Source of the DNA: Neocallimastix lanati (nom. inval.)
Taxonomy: Eukaryota; Neocallimastigomycota; Neocallimastigomycetes; Neocallimastigales; Neocallimastigaceae
Direction: 5' to 3'
DNA length: 64,000 nt
Assembly: GCA_016946835.1 (NCBI GenBank)
Contig: JACVTC010000065.1
Coordinates: 753,501-817,500 of the forward strand
This document shows, one piece after another, positions 1 through 10,804 of the stretch. The notes beneath the pieces are model-generated. The model was not told where the DNA came from. It worked only from the letters and a program-made list of their open reading frames with translations, and did no database searches. The stretch's first letter is position 1; the number at the start of each line of letters is the position of its first letter. The position numbers were made by a program, and so were the translations under genes.

Positions 1-1410
1 TGCCATACACTTTTGATTATTTAATATTAAAATTTTAAATTCTTCCTTTATTTCAAATGGTACTTCGTTAATTATTTCGTTAAGAGTATTCATAAATTCA
101 TTTTCTTCTTCGTTTGAAATAATAATTGAATTAATTAAAGGTATGTCCTGTTTACTATTAATAATTTCGCTAACTTTAATTAAACCTTTATCAGTCTTCT
201 TGTAAATAAAATCATCATCTGGGTCAATTAATAATCTATATTTCTTTTGTATACTTCTTCCTATAATTAAATCATAATAATTATTTGTATAGTCTATAAT
301 ATAAAATTTTTCATTAATAGTTAAATTTTCACTTATTTTTAATTTTATAGTTGTATAATATTGAGTTGGTATTAATGTTCCATCAGCTAGAGCAATGGTA
401 ATTGTTTCGTCAGTTTTTACTATGTTATTTAATTCAGTTTTATTAAAACTTTCTAAGGTAATTATATTAATATTTGCACCAGTATCAAATAATACTTTAA
501 AAGGTTGGTTATTTATTTCCCCAATGATAATCGGTATATTAAAATTCGCTATTGAACATAAAATTCTTTCTACTCTTGGCTTTAGACCCTGTTCCAATTC
601 TTTTCTTATTGCTGGACTTGCTGCTAATAGCTGTGCTAAATTAATTTTTGGATAGATTGATTTGATTTCTTCAATAATATTAAACTTTTGTTCTTTATCT
701 AATAATTTTATTTCAGTCATATTCCTTTTAGTAATAAATTTTGTTGGCTTATTTTCATTATAATTATCTTTATCTAAATCAATTACATTATTTGTTTTTA
801 TTTCATTTTTATTTTTATAATTTTCATTATTTTTATTACTATTATTATTTTTATTATCATCATTATTCTTATTATCATAATTATTTTTATTATTTTTATT
901 ATTTTTATTATTTTTATTATTTGTATTATTTGTATTATTTGTATTATTTGTATTATTGGTATTATTTGTATTATTATCATTATTATTACTAATTCCATTA
1001 CTGCCATTATTATTAATAATACCATCATTACTATGATTATTATTAAGATTTATACTTTCCTCAAGATTATTTTTATTTTCTATTTCTTGATTATTATTAG
1101 TTTCGTTATTTTCATTCTGGTTGGAGTATTCTTCTTCATTATCATCTATATCCATGGCTCTTCTTCTTTTGTCTCTAATTTCTCTTTTTTGTTGTTTTAC
1201 TATTTTAATTTTGGGTTGGTTTAATATTGAAGGTTTAATAATTGATTTATTTGATAATTTTATTTTGGTTTTATTCAATTGATTTGAAGTTGTAGTCTTT
1301 TTTTTTTGTGCGGCATTAATTGTGTATATGTTATTGTTATTATTGGAATTTATTGTATTTGCAATTTTATTTATATTGGGAGATTGCGTACTCCCATTAT
1401 TTATTTTAAA
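1..1410 (-). CDS. Pol polyprotein, N-terminal part (aspartic protease), E1; incomplete
   Basis: The frame is open from the -1 slip site at 1410 to the window edge. The first in-frame ATG is at 1155, but translation most likely enters by frameshifting from gag. The N-terminal third is a basic then Asn-rich spacer (about 740-1150 is AAT-type repeat). A conserved pre-protease segment (INLAQLLAASPAIRKEL) matches the equivalent region of E2 (ITFSQLLDISPKLRAEF). The protease active site is LFDTGANINII, with a canonical D-T-G triad, near position 510. The later hinge (DLIIGRS) is also present. Reverse transcriptase, RNase H and integrase would lie outside the window. It is an aspartic-protease Pol of the same lineage as E2-E5. 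Confidence 0.7.
1378..1410 (-). promoter_or_regulatory. -1 ribosomal frameshift site, E1 gag/pol
   Basis: Slippery heptamer T TTA AAA (1410-1404) in the gag frame, directly followed by the gag stop TAA. The spacer is 8 nt (1403-1396). The hairpin is GGGAG (1395-1391), an 8-nt loop and CTCCC (1382-1378), five perfect pairs. Shifting back one base enters the open pol frame. The geometry is the same as in E2-E5. Confidence 0.85.
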
Positions 1411-2347
1411 CGTTCATCATTTTGTTCAGATTCTGGGCAGTCAACTTCATTATGTCCGATCCTCATACAATTTACGCAAAAATTAATTTTTAAGTCGGAG
1501 AGCTTTTGTGTTATTTCTTTTATTTCTTCATCATTTATGCTTTGTTTTGCATTATTTCTATTATTATTAGTATTTTTATTTAATTGTTCTTTATATTGAT
1601 AATAATTATTGTACTTATTATTGTAGTTACTATTATAGGATTTATTATTATAAAAATTTTTATTTTGATATCCATACGTTGAACTATTAGCGTTATTATT
1701 ATTTCCTTCCTTATTTTTATTATTTGGAGAATAAAAATTAATATAAGAACTTTCGGATTGCCTTTTTGTAGAATTATGGCTAGTAGTTTTCTCTTTTGAA
1801 GGATTTTTATTTTTATTTTCTTTAATAAGGTTCATAATCTTTTCTTTCTTCGAAGTGATTTTCTGAGCTTCTTCTAAGGTTGTTGGTTCTTCCTCCATTA
1901 AGCTTTCGTATATTTTATTCCAATTACGAAAAGCATTTATATAATAAGATGTTACGATAACATCTGAGATTACCACAGTTTTACTTATTTGGTTTAGCAA
2001 TTCAGAGAATCGTATGTCAAAGTCTGTAATTGTTTCATCTTTACGTATAGTAATAGATGAAAGTTCCAGAAGTCTGGAATTCTTTGACGCAGTTTTCTTA
2101 TAATACTTTGCTAAATTTGTTAATATAGTATCATATTCATCTGGTATTTTTTTATTTAGAGAATTATAAACTATTGTCCTTGCAACACCATCTGTTATTG
2201 CAATTAAATAATCTATTTTCTCTCTTTCTTCGCTTTAAAAGTAAGACACCAATGTTCGAATGCAAACTTCCATTCATCGAATGCAACTTTTGTTTTTCCG
2301 AGAATGGGAAGTCTGTTGAACGTTATTAATTTTATTTGATTTTCCAT
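1401..2347 (-). pseudogene. Gag of E1, frameshifted
   Basis: Nucleocapsid/capsid-like protein. An ATG at 2347 opens a 44-codon frame that stops at 2213. The rest of the protein continues in another frame from about 2235 to the TAA at 1401, so one indel near 2225-2240 separates the two halves. The N-terminus (WKFAFEHWC) looks like the start of a retrotransposon Gag domain. The C-terminal half is N/K/S-rich and carries a CCHC zinc knuckle, CVNCMRIGHNEVDCPE, close to the end. The last codons TTA AAA TAA overlap the slippery heptamer used to enter pol. The frameshift suggests the copy is inactive, unless it is a sequencing indel. Confidence 0.75.
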
Positions 2348-2665
2348 TTTTTTTTTTTTTTTTTTTTATATATTTTTATTTTATTTTATTTTACTTATAT
2401 ATGCTACTTTATTGTATCACTATATATGTATTTTTTTTTTTTTTTAATTTTTTTTTTTTTTTTTTTTTTTTTATATATATATTATTTACTTATATTATTT
2501 GTATTATTTTACTTATTTATATTTATATTATTTAACTTATTTATATTATTTAACTTATTTTATTATTTTCTTCATTTAATATATTATCTTTTCTTTGTTT
2601 TATATATAAACTAAGATTAATTTTTAATATCTAAAAATTATATATTATTACTAGTTCTATAATGG

Positions 2666-2715
<50 letters not shown>

Positions 2716-3033
2716 TAATAATAATTAATTATAATTTAATTTACTATATTTTTATTAATTGTGTAACTTATAATTTTTTTTTTAAAATAATTATATCAAT
2801 AATTTTTAAATTTATTATTACATTAATCTATTTAAATTAATTTCTGCTAAATATTTTATAACTATGATTTAATGGTTTTCTTTTATTTATTATTAATTTT
2901 CACTTAAGTATTTTACCTCATTGGGTTTTACATAAGAATAACTTTAATTACCTCATTGGGTTTTAATTTTTTTTTTTATAGAATAAAGAATTCTACTTAC
3001 CTCACCGGGCTTAGTTAGGATTCTCCACTAGTT
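2348..3033 (-). other. E1 untranslated leader with T runs and three short repeats
   Basis: No coding potential. It holds several long T tracts (plus strand). Three copies of TACCTCAYYGGG-type sequence, at 2914-2930, 2949-2965 and 2998-3013, sit between the primer-binding region and gag. A role in packaging or translation is possible but unsupported. Confidence 0.5.
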
Positions 3034-3712
3034 TGACAAATGTTGGTTATTATCTTAATTTAGAATTTACTTCTAAAAGTGATAATAATGTGCCAATTAA
3101 AAAGGTAGTTATTAACACAAAAATATTAATTAAAACACTAAAGTTTAAACTAAGAAAAGAATATTTGTTTTTTTTTTTTTTTATAATAAAACTTTATTTA
3201 TCAATATAAAATTGTACTTTTTATTATTTTGAATATTTATATTCTTAATAAAAAGTATTTAAAATAAATGAGAATAAAAGAAAATAATTTATTAAAACTT
3301 AAATTTTAAATTTTTAATTCTTGAATTCTGATTTTTTTATTTTTAAAGAAATATTTACATGGTTTATATTTTTCTTTTAAGTTTAAATTATTTAAAATAA
3401 AACTATATAATTATTTTAAGTAAACACTTTTAAGATAAAATAAACAATTTTGTTATTATTAATAAGTTTCTTTTTAATTAATATTAATATCAATTTAAAC
3501 TGAGATTTAATTTAAAATCGTTAAAGTAAAATAAAAGAATAATTTAATATAAAATACATTGTTCTTTAAATTAAAATAATATTTATTTAATAATTTTAAA
3601 TCTTTTAATTTATTTTTATTAAAATATTATTTTATAATTATCAATAACTAATGAAGAGGGTTATTATTCCATTTTATTGATTTTTCTTAATTTATAATTT
3701 GGTTATTTATCA
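3034..3712 (-). repeat. 5' LTR of E1
   Basis: Boundaries are TG at 3034 and CA at 3712. The opening 60 bases align with the solo LTR at 28768. A 4-nt spacer AAAA follows before the E2 LTR. Confidence 0.65.
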
Positions 3713-3716
3713 AAAA

Positions 3717-4548
3717 TGGTACAGAATTGAAGATTATAAAAAAAAAATAATATATTCTAATAATTAAAAATTTAATTTTTCACTAACAAAATAAATATTA
3801 TTTTAACTATTCTAATATAAATAACTTAAATAAATATTTTAATAAAATTTATCTCTAAATTAAAACTAAATTACCAAAACAAACCAAATATTTAAACTAA
3901 CCAAAATTAATTTTATCTTTAACTATAATAAAACACAAAAACAAAACTAATCAATTTAACTAGAGAACAATTTAATTTTATATAATTATTTATTTAATTA
4001 TTTATTAATACTAATACTAAATATTTACTATTTCATTCTCGAAAAATTAAAAGAAAAATATAAAAATAAAGTTGAAAGAAGAGGAAGAACTAAAGTATTG
4101 TTTTACTTTGTTCTTTTTATATCATTAAAACATTTATTTGATTGGAGTAAAAAAAAAATAAAAATATAAAATATAATAAAAATATAATAACAAAAATATA
4201 ATAATTTTATAATAATAAAATATAATAAAATATAATTTTAATATAATATTTAATATAAGATAATAATAAAAATATAATAAAGTATAATAAAAATTTTATA
4301 ATAAAAATATAAAATAATAATAAATATAATTTTAATTATTTATAATAAAATATCTAATTGTTTACTATTACAATATTAAATAAATACAATTAATACATTA
4401 TTTTAAATAATTTAATTATTTATGCATTATTTAATTTCCTTATTATATATTTTAATACTTTAGTATTTATTCTTATTTATTTATTAATTAATCTTAATAG
4501 TTTATTTAATTTTTTATTTAATTTTTATTTATTATTTGTATCGTAACA
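3717..4548 (-). repeat. 3' LTR of E2
   Basis: 832 bp, TG...CA, near-identical to 10805-11637. The pol stop lies only 17 bp away, so the polypurine tract fills the whole gap. Confidence 0.9.
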
Positions 4549-4565
4549 TGATGCCACCCCTAAGA

Positions 4566-7500
4566 TCAGACTTCGTCCCTTGAAGTCTCAATTTCACATA
4601 ATCTATACGGAACAATATTCTTTAAATGCACATTTCTTTCGGCTATTTCATTAGTAACTGGATCACAAAGCGTTACTGTGTTAAATTGTTTTTTAACTAT
4701 TTTCATTGGTCCTAAGAAATAAGGATCAAGTTTTCTTCTGTTTATATATTTAACTAATACTAAGTCACCAGGTTTATATTCTGCTTTAAGTCTTTTAACT
4801 TGTTTTCTTCTATCTTCCCATATTTTATTGGCAGTTTGAATATTGTTTATGGCTTCTTTTATCCATTTATAATGAGTAGTAAACCTTCTAATTAAAAATT
4901 CATCTTCACTTTCATAATTTTCCTTCTTGTCTAAGTTCAACATTAATTCAAATGGCTGAAGATCACGACGACCATACAACAATTCAAAACTTGAGAATTT
5001 TGTTGTTTCATTTTTACAAGTACGTAAAGCCCATAACGCACTTGGTAATATTTCATCCCATATAGAAGTGTTTTTGTTGCATAATAATCTTAAGTATTTT
5101 CCAATTTCTTTATTGCGGTTTTCAACTTCACCATTTGACTCAGGATGATAAGTAGCAACAAATTGAACGAAAACGCCATATAAATCAAGAAATGCTTTTG
5201 TTTTATCGGAGCAGAATTGTGGACCATTATCAGTTACGATTACTCCAAGTATTCCAAATCGAGCAAAAATATCAGATAAAAATTCAATTACATCATCGGA
5301 TTCAATATTTTGTTTTGGTTTTGCTTCAACCCATTTTGTTAGATAATCAACTAAGACTAATATATATTTATTTCCTTTCTTGGTTGTTGGGAGTGGGCCT
5401 ATAATATCTAAACCAACTCTTGAAAACGGTAATCCTGGTTTAGTAGCAATGTCTTCTGTTTGATAGTTAAATGACTGGGGTCTAAATAATTGGCATCTTT
5501 CACAGGTTTTTACAATATACTTAACATCAAGAATCATATTAGTCCAATAATAGTCACGTTTAAGTCTATTATAGGTTTTAAATACACCTTCGTGACCAAT
5601 TTTATGCGCTTTTAATATTAAATCAACTTTTTCGTCTTGATTCTTAGTAACTTTTCTCAGTTTACCATTATCCTTAAAATATTCTTCATTATTAATTACT
5701 ATGAATTTGTCTTTATAACAAGAAAGTAAATTATTTGAATTATTTTCACCTATTTCACTTGTTATGGTACTTATAATTTTATTATGCTCAGTATGTAGTC
5801 TGGATAAAGCATCTGCTATAACATTCTTTTTTCCTGGTTCATATAATACTTTAACTTTTAACATCGAAAGAAGTAAAACCCAACGTGTTTGCCTAGAATT
5901 ATTGGTTTCTTTGTTTTTGAATAATCCTACTAATGGCTTGTGGTCTGTGTAAAGAAGTGTTTCATACTTATTTCCAGCAATATAAGACTTAAATTTTGTA
6001 ACACAGTAAGTCGCGGCTGTACCCTCAAGATCTGTTATTGCATAATTCTTCTCCGCCGGCTTTAAAGAGCGACTTACAAAATGAATAGGTTTTTCAATGT
6101 TGTTTTCATCTTTTTGAAGGAGAACTCCTCCAATACCATCATAAGAAGCGTCAGTACGGATAATAAATTGTTTATCAAAATTAGGCATAGTTAAAATAGG
6201 AGCAGAAGCTAACTTAATTTTTAATTCATTGAAACTATCATCTTGTTCTTTATCCCATATAAATTTAACACCTTTCTTACATAATTTGAACAATGGTTTA
6301 GCAATATTAGCAAAGTTGAATATAAACTTTCGATAATAGCCGACTGCACCAAGAAAGGACTGTAATTGAGTGATATTTCTTGGTGGAATCCATTCTAAAA
6401 TAACTTGAATTTTTTCTTGTATAGGGGAAATTCCATTAATTGATAAAGTATGACCTAATAAATTGACTTTTTCTTTGAAGAAGTTGCATTTTTCTAAATT
6501 AATTTTTAAGTTATTTTCTTTAATGATGTTGAATACTTTATTGAGATCCTCTATATGTTGTTCAATAGAAGGAGAGAATACAACTAAATCATCAACGTAG
6601 ACAAACATACAAATTCCAATAAGTGGTAGAAATATCCTATTCATTTCCCTTTGGAAGGTTCCGGGAGCATTACATAATCCAAAAGGCATTACTCGAAACT
6701 GGTAATTGCCATACATAGTGGTGAAACTTGTTTTAGGTATATCGTCTTTATACATTGGAATCTGATGAAAACCAGAAAATAAATCGATTGTAGTGAACAC
6801 TTTAACCTCAGTTCCAATTGAAAATAATATTTCATCGATTAAAGGTAATGCATAGGCATCTTTTATTGTGACGGTGTTTAATTTCCTAAAGTCCACACAC
6901 AATCTCCATTTCTTATTCTTTTTTAGTACTAATATAACTGGAGAGGACCAGGGAGAATTGGAAGGTTCAATTAACTTGTTATTTATAAGTTTTTCTAATT
7001 CAACTTTAAGTGCTTTAGCTTGAACCCTAGAAAGCCTATAACATCGTTGTTTTATTGGTTTGGCATTATCTACTAAATGAATTCTGTGTGGTAATAATTT
7101 TGTCGGTTGAAGTTCTTCAATTTTTGTTGCAAAAATAGTGGAAAATTCTATTAATAATTTTCTAACCTTCTTTTTATTTTTATTGGGAATTTCAATTATA
7201 ATGTTTTGTAGTAAAGTCGCCTTTTTATTTTCATCTTCATCAATTTTATTATTAACTTTGCTATCATTATTATTACTTATAGTATTTAATTCTTCATTAT
7301 GGTTTTCCAACAATTTATTATTATTTTCATCTTTATTTTTATTAATAAAGCAGTATAAATAAGAATTGTTATTAATATCAGAATTAGATTTATCATCTGT
7401 ATTTATTGATTCATCTTCTTCATCATCGTTAATAACATCTTCATTATTTTCTTTTCCAAGTTTTGTTAAACATTTCCATGAATTATTTTCTTTCATAAGA

Positions 7501-8564
7501 CATAGAGAATTATTTATTTGGTTTATAAATAAATTATTATCTTTAAGTGTTCCATAACCAATTAAAATATCAAATAAATTATGTTTACTATCAATAACTC
7601 TAAAAATATCGTGTAAATTTAACTTTCCAATATTAACATTTAATAGATATATCTCTGTATACACATTTTCTTTTGATAAGACTTGGACAATATTATTTTT
7701 TACATATCCCACTGGTTTAATATTTCCTAGCTTGTTTAAGAATTGTTTGGTAACTATATTTATACTAGCACCTGTATCTAGAAAAGCGATTCCTTTTACT
7801 TTATTAATTCGACATTCTGTTGTTGCTACATCATCTCTAGCCATTACTGATAAGATGATTTCTTCTGGAGTTTTCTTATTTATTGCAGGGCTTTTCAGCC
7901 TCAATGCTTTTATAAATTCCGCTCGTAATTTTGGACTAATATCTAATAATTGTGAAAATGTAATATTTGCAAATTTATTATTGAGATCATTTGTTATATC
8001 ATATTTTGGTTGTCCATCCATTATCATAATGTGTTTTTCTATTTTATCAGTATTATTATTTTTTGTTTTTCTTTCTTCTAATTGTGTACTTGGTAATTTA
8101 TTTTGTTTATTAATATTAGTTTCTTGAATAATATTTTCTGATTCTTCAATGATTTCTTTTTCTTTTTGTTTTTTAGCATTTTGTTTCGCTTTGTTGATAG
8201 ATGGTTGTGCTAAAACTGAAACATCAATTTCATTAAGTCTTTCAGTTTCGGTTGAATGTGTTGTAATAGGTAATATTGAAATATCATTCTCAGTTTGAAT
8301 TTTATTGCTATTGCTTTTATCGACATCAAAACTAGCATAGGTATTATTGTTTTCAATTGTTTGTAATTCATCATTTTCTAATTCCATTTTTTCAACTTCA
8401 TTATTATGATTATTCTTTGTATTTATAGTTTTATTTGTTTTTGTTTTAGTCTTACTATAAGGCTTTTCTTTATTTGTTTTCTTATTATTTCTTACGGCAA
8501 CAGCAACAACTTCATTTTTGGTTTGATTGTTGGAAGTTTTCCTTCTTCCATTTAAAAGTTTAAA
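4566..8564 (-). CDS. Pol polyprotein of E2 (protease, RT, RNase H, integrase)
   Basis: The frame is open from the -1 slip site (8564) to the stop at 4566. The first in-frame ATG is at 8387, giving 1273 aa from there, but the natural product is probably a Gag-Pol fusion. Positions counted from that ATG: aspartic protease FLDTGASINIV near 202; reverse transcriptase with YVDD near 595; RNase H RTDASYDG near 745 and ADALSRL at its end; integrase with GHEG and CERCQ zinc finger near 930-963 and the D,D-35-E core (GLDIIG near 990, TDNGPQF near 1053, then NGEVE); a GPY/F-like end (YFLGPMKIVKK near 1225). There is no chromodomain. All catalytic motifs are intact and there is no internal stop, so the enzyme set may be functional. 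Confidence 0.92.
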   Translation of the reverse strand, partial: FKLLNGRRKTSNNQTKNEVVAVAVRNNKKTNKEKPYSKTKTKTNKTINTKNNHNNEVEKMELENDELQTIENNNTYASFDVDKSNSNKIQTENDISILPITTHSTETERLNEIDVSVLAQPSINKAKQNAKKQKEKEIIEESENIIQETNINKQNKLPSTQLEERKTKNNNTDKIEKHIMIMDGQPKYDITNDLNNKFANITFSQLLDISPKLRAEFIKALRLKSPAINKKTPEEIILSVMARDDVATTECRINKVKGIAFLDTGASINIVTKQFLNKLGNIKPVGYVKNNIVQVLSKENVYTEIYLLNVNIGKLNLHDIFRVIDSKHNLFDILIGYGTLKDNNLFINQINNSLCLMKENNSWKCLTKLGKENNEDVINDDEEDESINTDDKSNSDINNNSYLYCFINKNKDENNNKLLENHNEELNTISNNNDSKVNNKIDEDENKKATLLQNIIIEIPNKNKKKVRKLLIEFSTIFATKIEELQPTKLLPHRIHLVDNAKPIKQRCYRLSRVQAKALKVELEKLINNKLIEPSNSPWSSPVILVLKKNKKWRLCVDFRKLNTVTIKDAYALPLIDEILFSIGTEVKVFTTIDLFSGFHQIPMYKDDIPKTSFTTMYGNYQFRVMPFGLCNAPGTFQREMNRIFLPLIGICMFVYVDDLVVFSPSIEQHIEDLNKVFNIIKENNLKINLEKCNFFKEKVNLLGHTLSINGISPIQEKIQVILEWIPPRNITQLQSFLGAVGYYRKFIFNFANIAKPLFKLCKKGVKFIWDKEQDDSFNELKIKLASAPILTMPNFDKQFIIRTDASYDGIGGVLLQKDENNIEKPIHFVSRSLKPAEKNYAITDLEGTAATYCVTKFKSYIAGNKYETLLYTDHKPLVGLFKNKETNNSRQTRWVLLLSMLKVKVLYEPGKKNVIADALSRLHTEHNKIISTITSEIGENNSNNLLSCYKDKFIVINNEEYFKDNGKLRKVTKNQDEKVDLILKAHKIGHEGVFKTYNRLKRDYYWTNMILDVKYIVKTCERCQLFRPQSFNYQTEDIATKPGLPFSRVGLDIIGPLPTTKKGNKYILVLVDYLTKWVEAKPKQNIESDDVIEFLSDIFARFGILGVIVTDNGPQFCSDKTKAFLDLYGVFVQFVATYHPESNGEVENRNKEIGKYLRLLCNKNTSIWDEILPSALWALRTCKNETTKFSSFELLYGRRDLQPFELMLNLDKKENYESEDEFLIRRFTTHYKWIKEAINNIQTANKIWEDRRKQVKRLKAEYKPGDLVLVKYINRRKLDPYFLGPMKIVKKQFNTVTLCDPVTNEIAERNVHLKNIVPYRLCEIETSRDEV
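8532..8564 (-). promoter_or_regulatory. -1 ribosomal frameshift site, E2 gag/pol
   Basis: Heptamer T TTA AAC (8564-8558) in the gag frame, the same heptamer used by coronaviruses. The 8-nt spacer (8557-8550) contains the gag stop. The hairpin is GGAAG (8549-8545), 8-nt loop, CTTCC (8536-8532). The -1 frame stays open through the whole of pol. Confidence 0.9.
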
Positions 8565-9490
8565 GATTCATTATTATTCTTTTCTTCCATTTCTGCAAGT
8601 TGTTTGAAAGAGTAAGGACAATGATTGTAATAATGACCCTTTTGACCGCATCTATAGCATGTTTTTTGATTATTATAAGTTGATTTCGTTTCATTAATAT
8701 TATTATTATTAGAAAAGTTTGATTCTTTTCTTGTAATTGGATTATTGTTGGTATAATTATTGACTTTATCATTATTAAAGTGAATTCTATTATAATTATT
8801 TTGAAAGTCAGCATTCCCTTTGTAATTTCTTTGATTAAAATTATTTTTCTTGATGTAACTTTGTCTTCCGTTAAAAGTGGAATTATAATTTATTGTTTTA
8901 GTTTGTCTGTAAGGATTAACTGTGTAATTATTATTGTTGTAATAAAATGGATGATTATTATATAACGTTGTCATTATAACTTCATTATTGTTATTTCTTC
9001 TTTCTTCAGCTCTTTCTGCAAGTTCAGCTTCTTCAAATGCATCTTCTAAATCCAAACATCTTTGTGTAATTACTTGTGATCTTGCGTAGGGTCTATAAAT
9101 AATTGATTCTTCATAATCTTCTACTGTAATAAATGTTTGGTAAAACTTTGGGAGATTATTATACATTTTTTTATATCTCCAATTGAAATTTCTTATGCTT
9201 TCTCCTTTCTGAATTCTTAACTTTTGAAGCCGTTTGTATTTTTCTTGTGGTGTTATGTCTAAAGCCTTCTCAATTGCGTCCTTAATTTCTTGAATTGTTG
9301 GATAATTTTGAACACCATCTTCAATTGTATATAAGTCTTGTATTATTCCCCTTAATTTTCCTTCAACGCACTCCATTGCCCAGGAGTGTATACTCATTGG
9401 ATTGGTAATATTGGCTAGAGACATGATTCTTGTGAATTCGTCACACCAAGAATCAATATCTCTATCGTATTCATTAAGACGGGGAAGCAA
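8552..9490 (-). CDS. Gag of E2 (capsid/nucleocapsid)
   Basis: Structural protein that packages element RNA. The frame holds a capsid-like domain (from DIDSWCDEF onward), an N/Y-rich C-terminal half and a CCHC knuckle CYRCGQKGHYYNHCP about 276 codons after position 9490. It ends ..SLNF stop, where TTA AAC overlaps the slippery heptamer. The start is uncertain. Position 9490 is a TTG, and the frame stays open up to about 9601 with no ATG. The first in-frame ATG (RIMSLAN) lies inside the region aligned with the E3 and E4 Gags. Either a non-AUG start is used, or the initiator ATG was lost or spliced away. Confidence 0.85.
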   Translation of the reverse strand: MLPRLNEYDRDIDSWCDEFTRIMSLANITNPMSIHSWAMECVEGKLRGIIQDLYTIEDGVQNYPTIQEIKDAIEKALDITPQEKYKRLQKLRIQKGESIRNFNWRYKKMYNNLPKFYQTFITVEDYEESIIYRPYARSQVITQRCLDLEDAFEEAELAERAEERRNNNNEVIMTTLYNNHPFYYNNNNYTVNPYRQTKTINYNSTFNGRQSYIKKNNFNQRNYKGNADFQNNYNRIHFNNDKVNNYTNNNPITRKESNFSNNNNINETKSTYNNQKTCYRCGQKGHYYNHCPYSFKQLAEMEEKNNNESLNF

Positions 9491-10621
9491 ACTTTCTAGT
9501 TCTAATATTTTCGTTTTAATAAGATTGAATATATCGATGGATGGATTGATAAGTGGATAAGTTTTTGTTGTTTTGTTAATTATAAGATTATTTTTTATTT
9601 CCTATAAATATTTTTTTTTTTTATTATTTTTTGCCTGAACTTATTGAATTAACTTTTTAATGGATGACTAATTAGAAGTATTGATAATTTTTTTTTTTTT
9701 TTTTTTTTTTATATAAATAATATAAAGTGAAAATTTCTTGATTATGAATTTAAATATAGAATGATGATTATTTTTGGATTAAACTGATACTGAAGTAAAA
9801 TTGAATAAATTGAAATTAAAAATGTGTAAGTGAAAAATTTTATTTATTTATTGAATTGATTAATTATTTGATGTATTGAAAATTAAAACTTTTATTTTTA
9901 TATTCTTATAAAGATTTGTAAGGTGGACCTTATACCTTCGGTGATATAAGTTCATTATTGTTCCAGTGCTCGATCTTGTCCAAAAACCCTGACAACACTC
10001 GGATAGTTGATAAACTACGGAAAGTGCCGTGGGGAGTATAATTATTACTTTGGGACGTATTCACGCACTCACGAGATCGACTAAAAACCTTAATTAGTAA
10101 AAAATTGGAATCACCCTAATTCTTTACTAATTAATTTTCAACCGGTTTACACACTGTATATAAATCTTTATAATTTTTGGTTTTAATTTTTCTTTTGAAT
10201 GAAAATAATAAATATACTTTTTTATCAGTATTTAATAATCTTATTTTTATACTATATACTATTTATTTAAATTTAATTATAAAATTTAAACTTTCCAATA
10301 TCAAAATTAACAAAAATTTTACTTCAATTTAATTATTTAATTCCCTATTTACCTACTAACTATTTTCAATAATTTATTACTAATTTATTTATTTATTTAT
10401 TATTTTTTTTTTTTTTTTTTTTTTATTTATTTATTACCAATAATTTTATTAATAAAATTTCCAAATTAAATTTATAATCCAAAATTTTATATTTTATATA
10501 TATATATTTATATTTTTTATTATTATTTCCAATAATTTTATAATAAAATTTCCAACTTTAAATTATAATCCAAAATTTTTTTTTTTTGTCAATTTTCTAA
10601 CTATTCTATTGGCTAAATTTT

Positions 10622-10668
<47 letters not shown>

Positions 10669-10804
10669 TAATTATTCTATTGGCTAAATTTCAAAAAATT
10701 TTTTTTTTTTTTTTCTACAACTTTATTATTTATCTAATATTTTTAATTACTATTTTCATATTATTTTTTTTATCTTCAGGTCCTGCATAGCTCGCCAAGA
10801 TTTA
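9491..10804 (-). other. E2 leader (5' untranslated region)
   Basis: No protein-coding evidence beyond a short in-frame extension of gag. About 9911-10150 is distinctly less AT-rich than its surroundings and probably forms a structured RNA (packaging or dimerisation is an inference). The rest is AT-rich with long T tracts (for example 10397-10422, 10625-10666), which are A tracts in the element RNA. Confidence 0.55.
10781..10797 (-). other. Primer-binding site of E2
   Basis: Minus strand TGGCGAGCTATGCAGGA lies 7 nt inside the 5' LTR edge. It begins with TGG, the complement of a tRNA CCA end. The 3' end it would pair with (AGCTCGCCA) differs from that implied for E3-E5, so E2 seems to use another primer tRNA. 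Neither tRNA gene in this window matches. Confidence 0.55.

Larger units (their letters stand above)
1..3712 (-). mobile_element. Ty3/Gypsy-type LTR retrotransposon E1 (3' part outside window)
   Basis: Minus-strand element cut by the left window edge. In its own direction it runs 5' LTR (3712-3034), a T/A-rich leader (3033-2348), gag (2347-1401) and the start of pol (1410 down to the edge, ending shortly after the protease). The LTR on the plus strand starts TGACAAATG and ends TTATTTATCA; a solo copy of the same family is at 28768-29520. Next to the LTR, after 3 nt, minus-strand TAGTGGAGAATCC resembles the E3 primer-binding site apart from one base. Gag carries a frameshift, so this copy is probably dead. 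Its LTR is separated from E2 by only AAAA, making E1 the outermost visible unit of the tRNA-Val stack. Confidence 0.8.

Noticed and set aside
741-1028. Tyr-rich and Ile-rich frames near 800-1000
   Set aside because: Shadows of the Asn-rich spacer in E1 pol.
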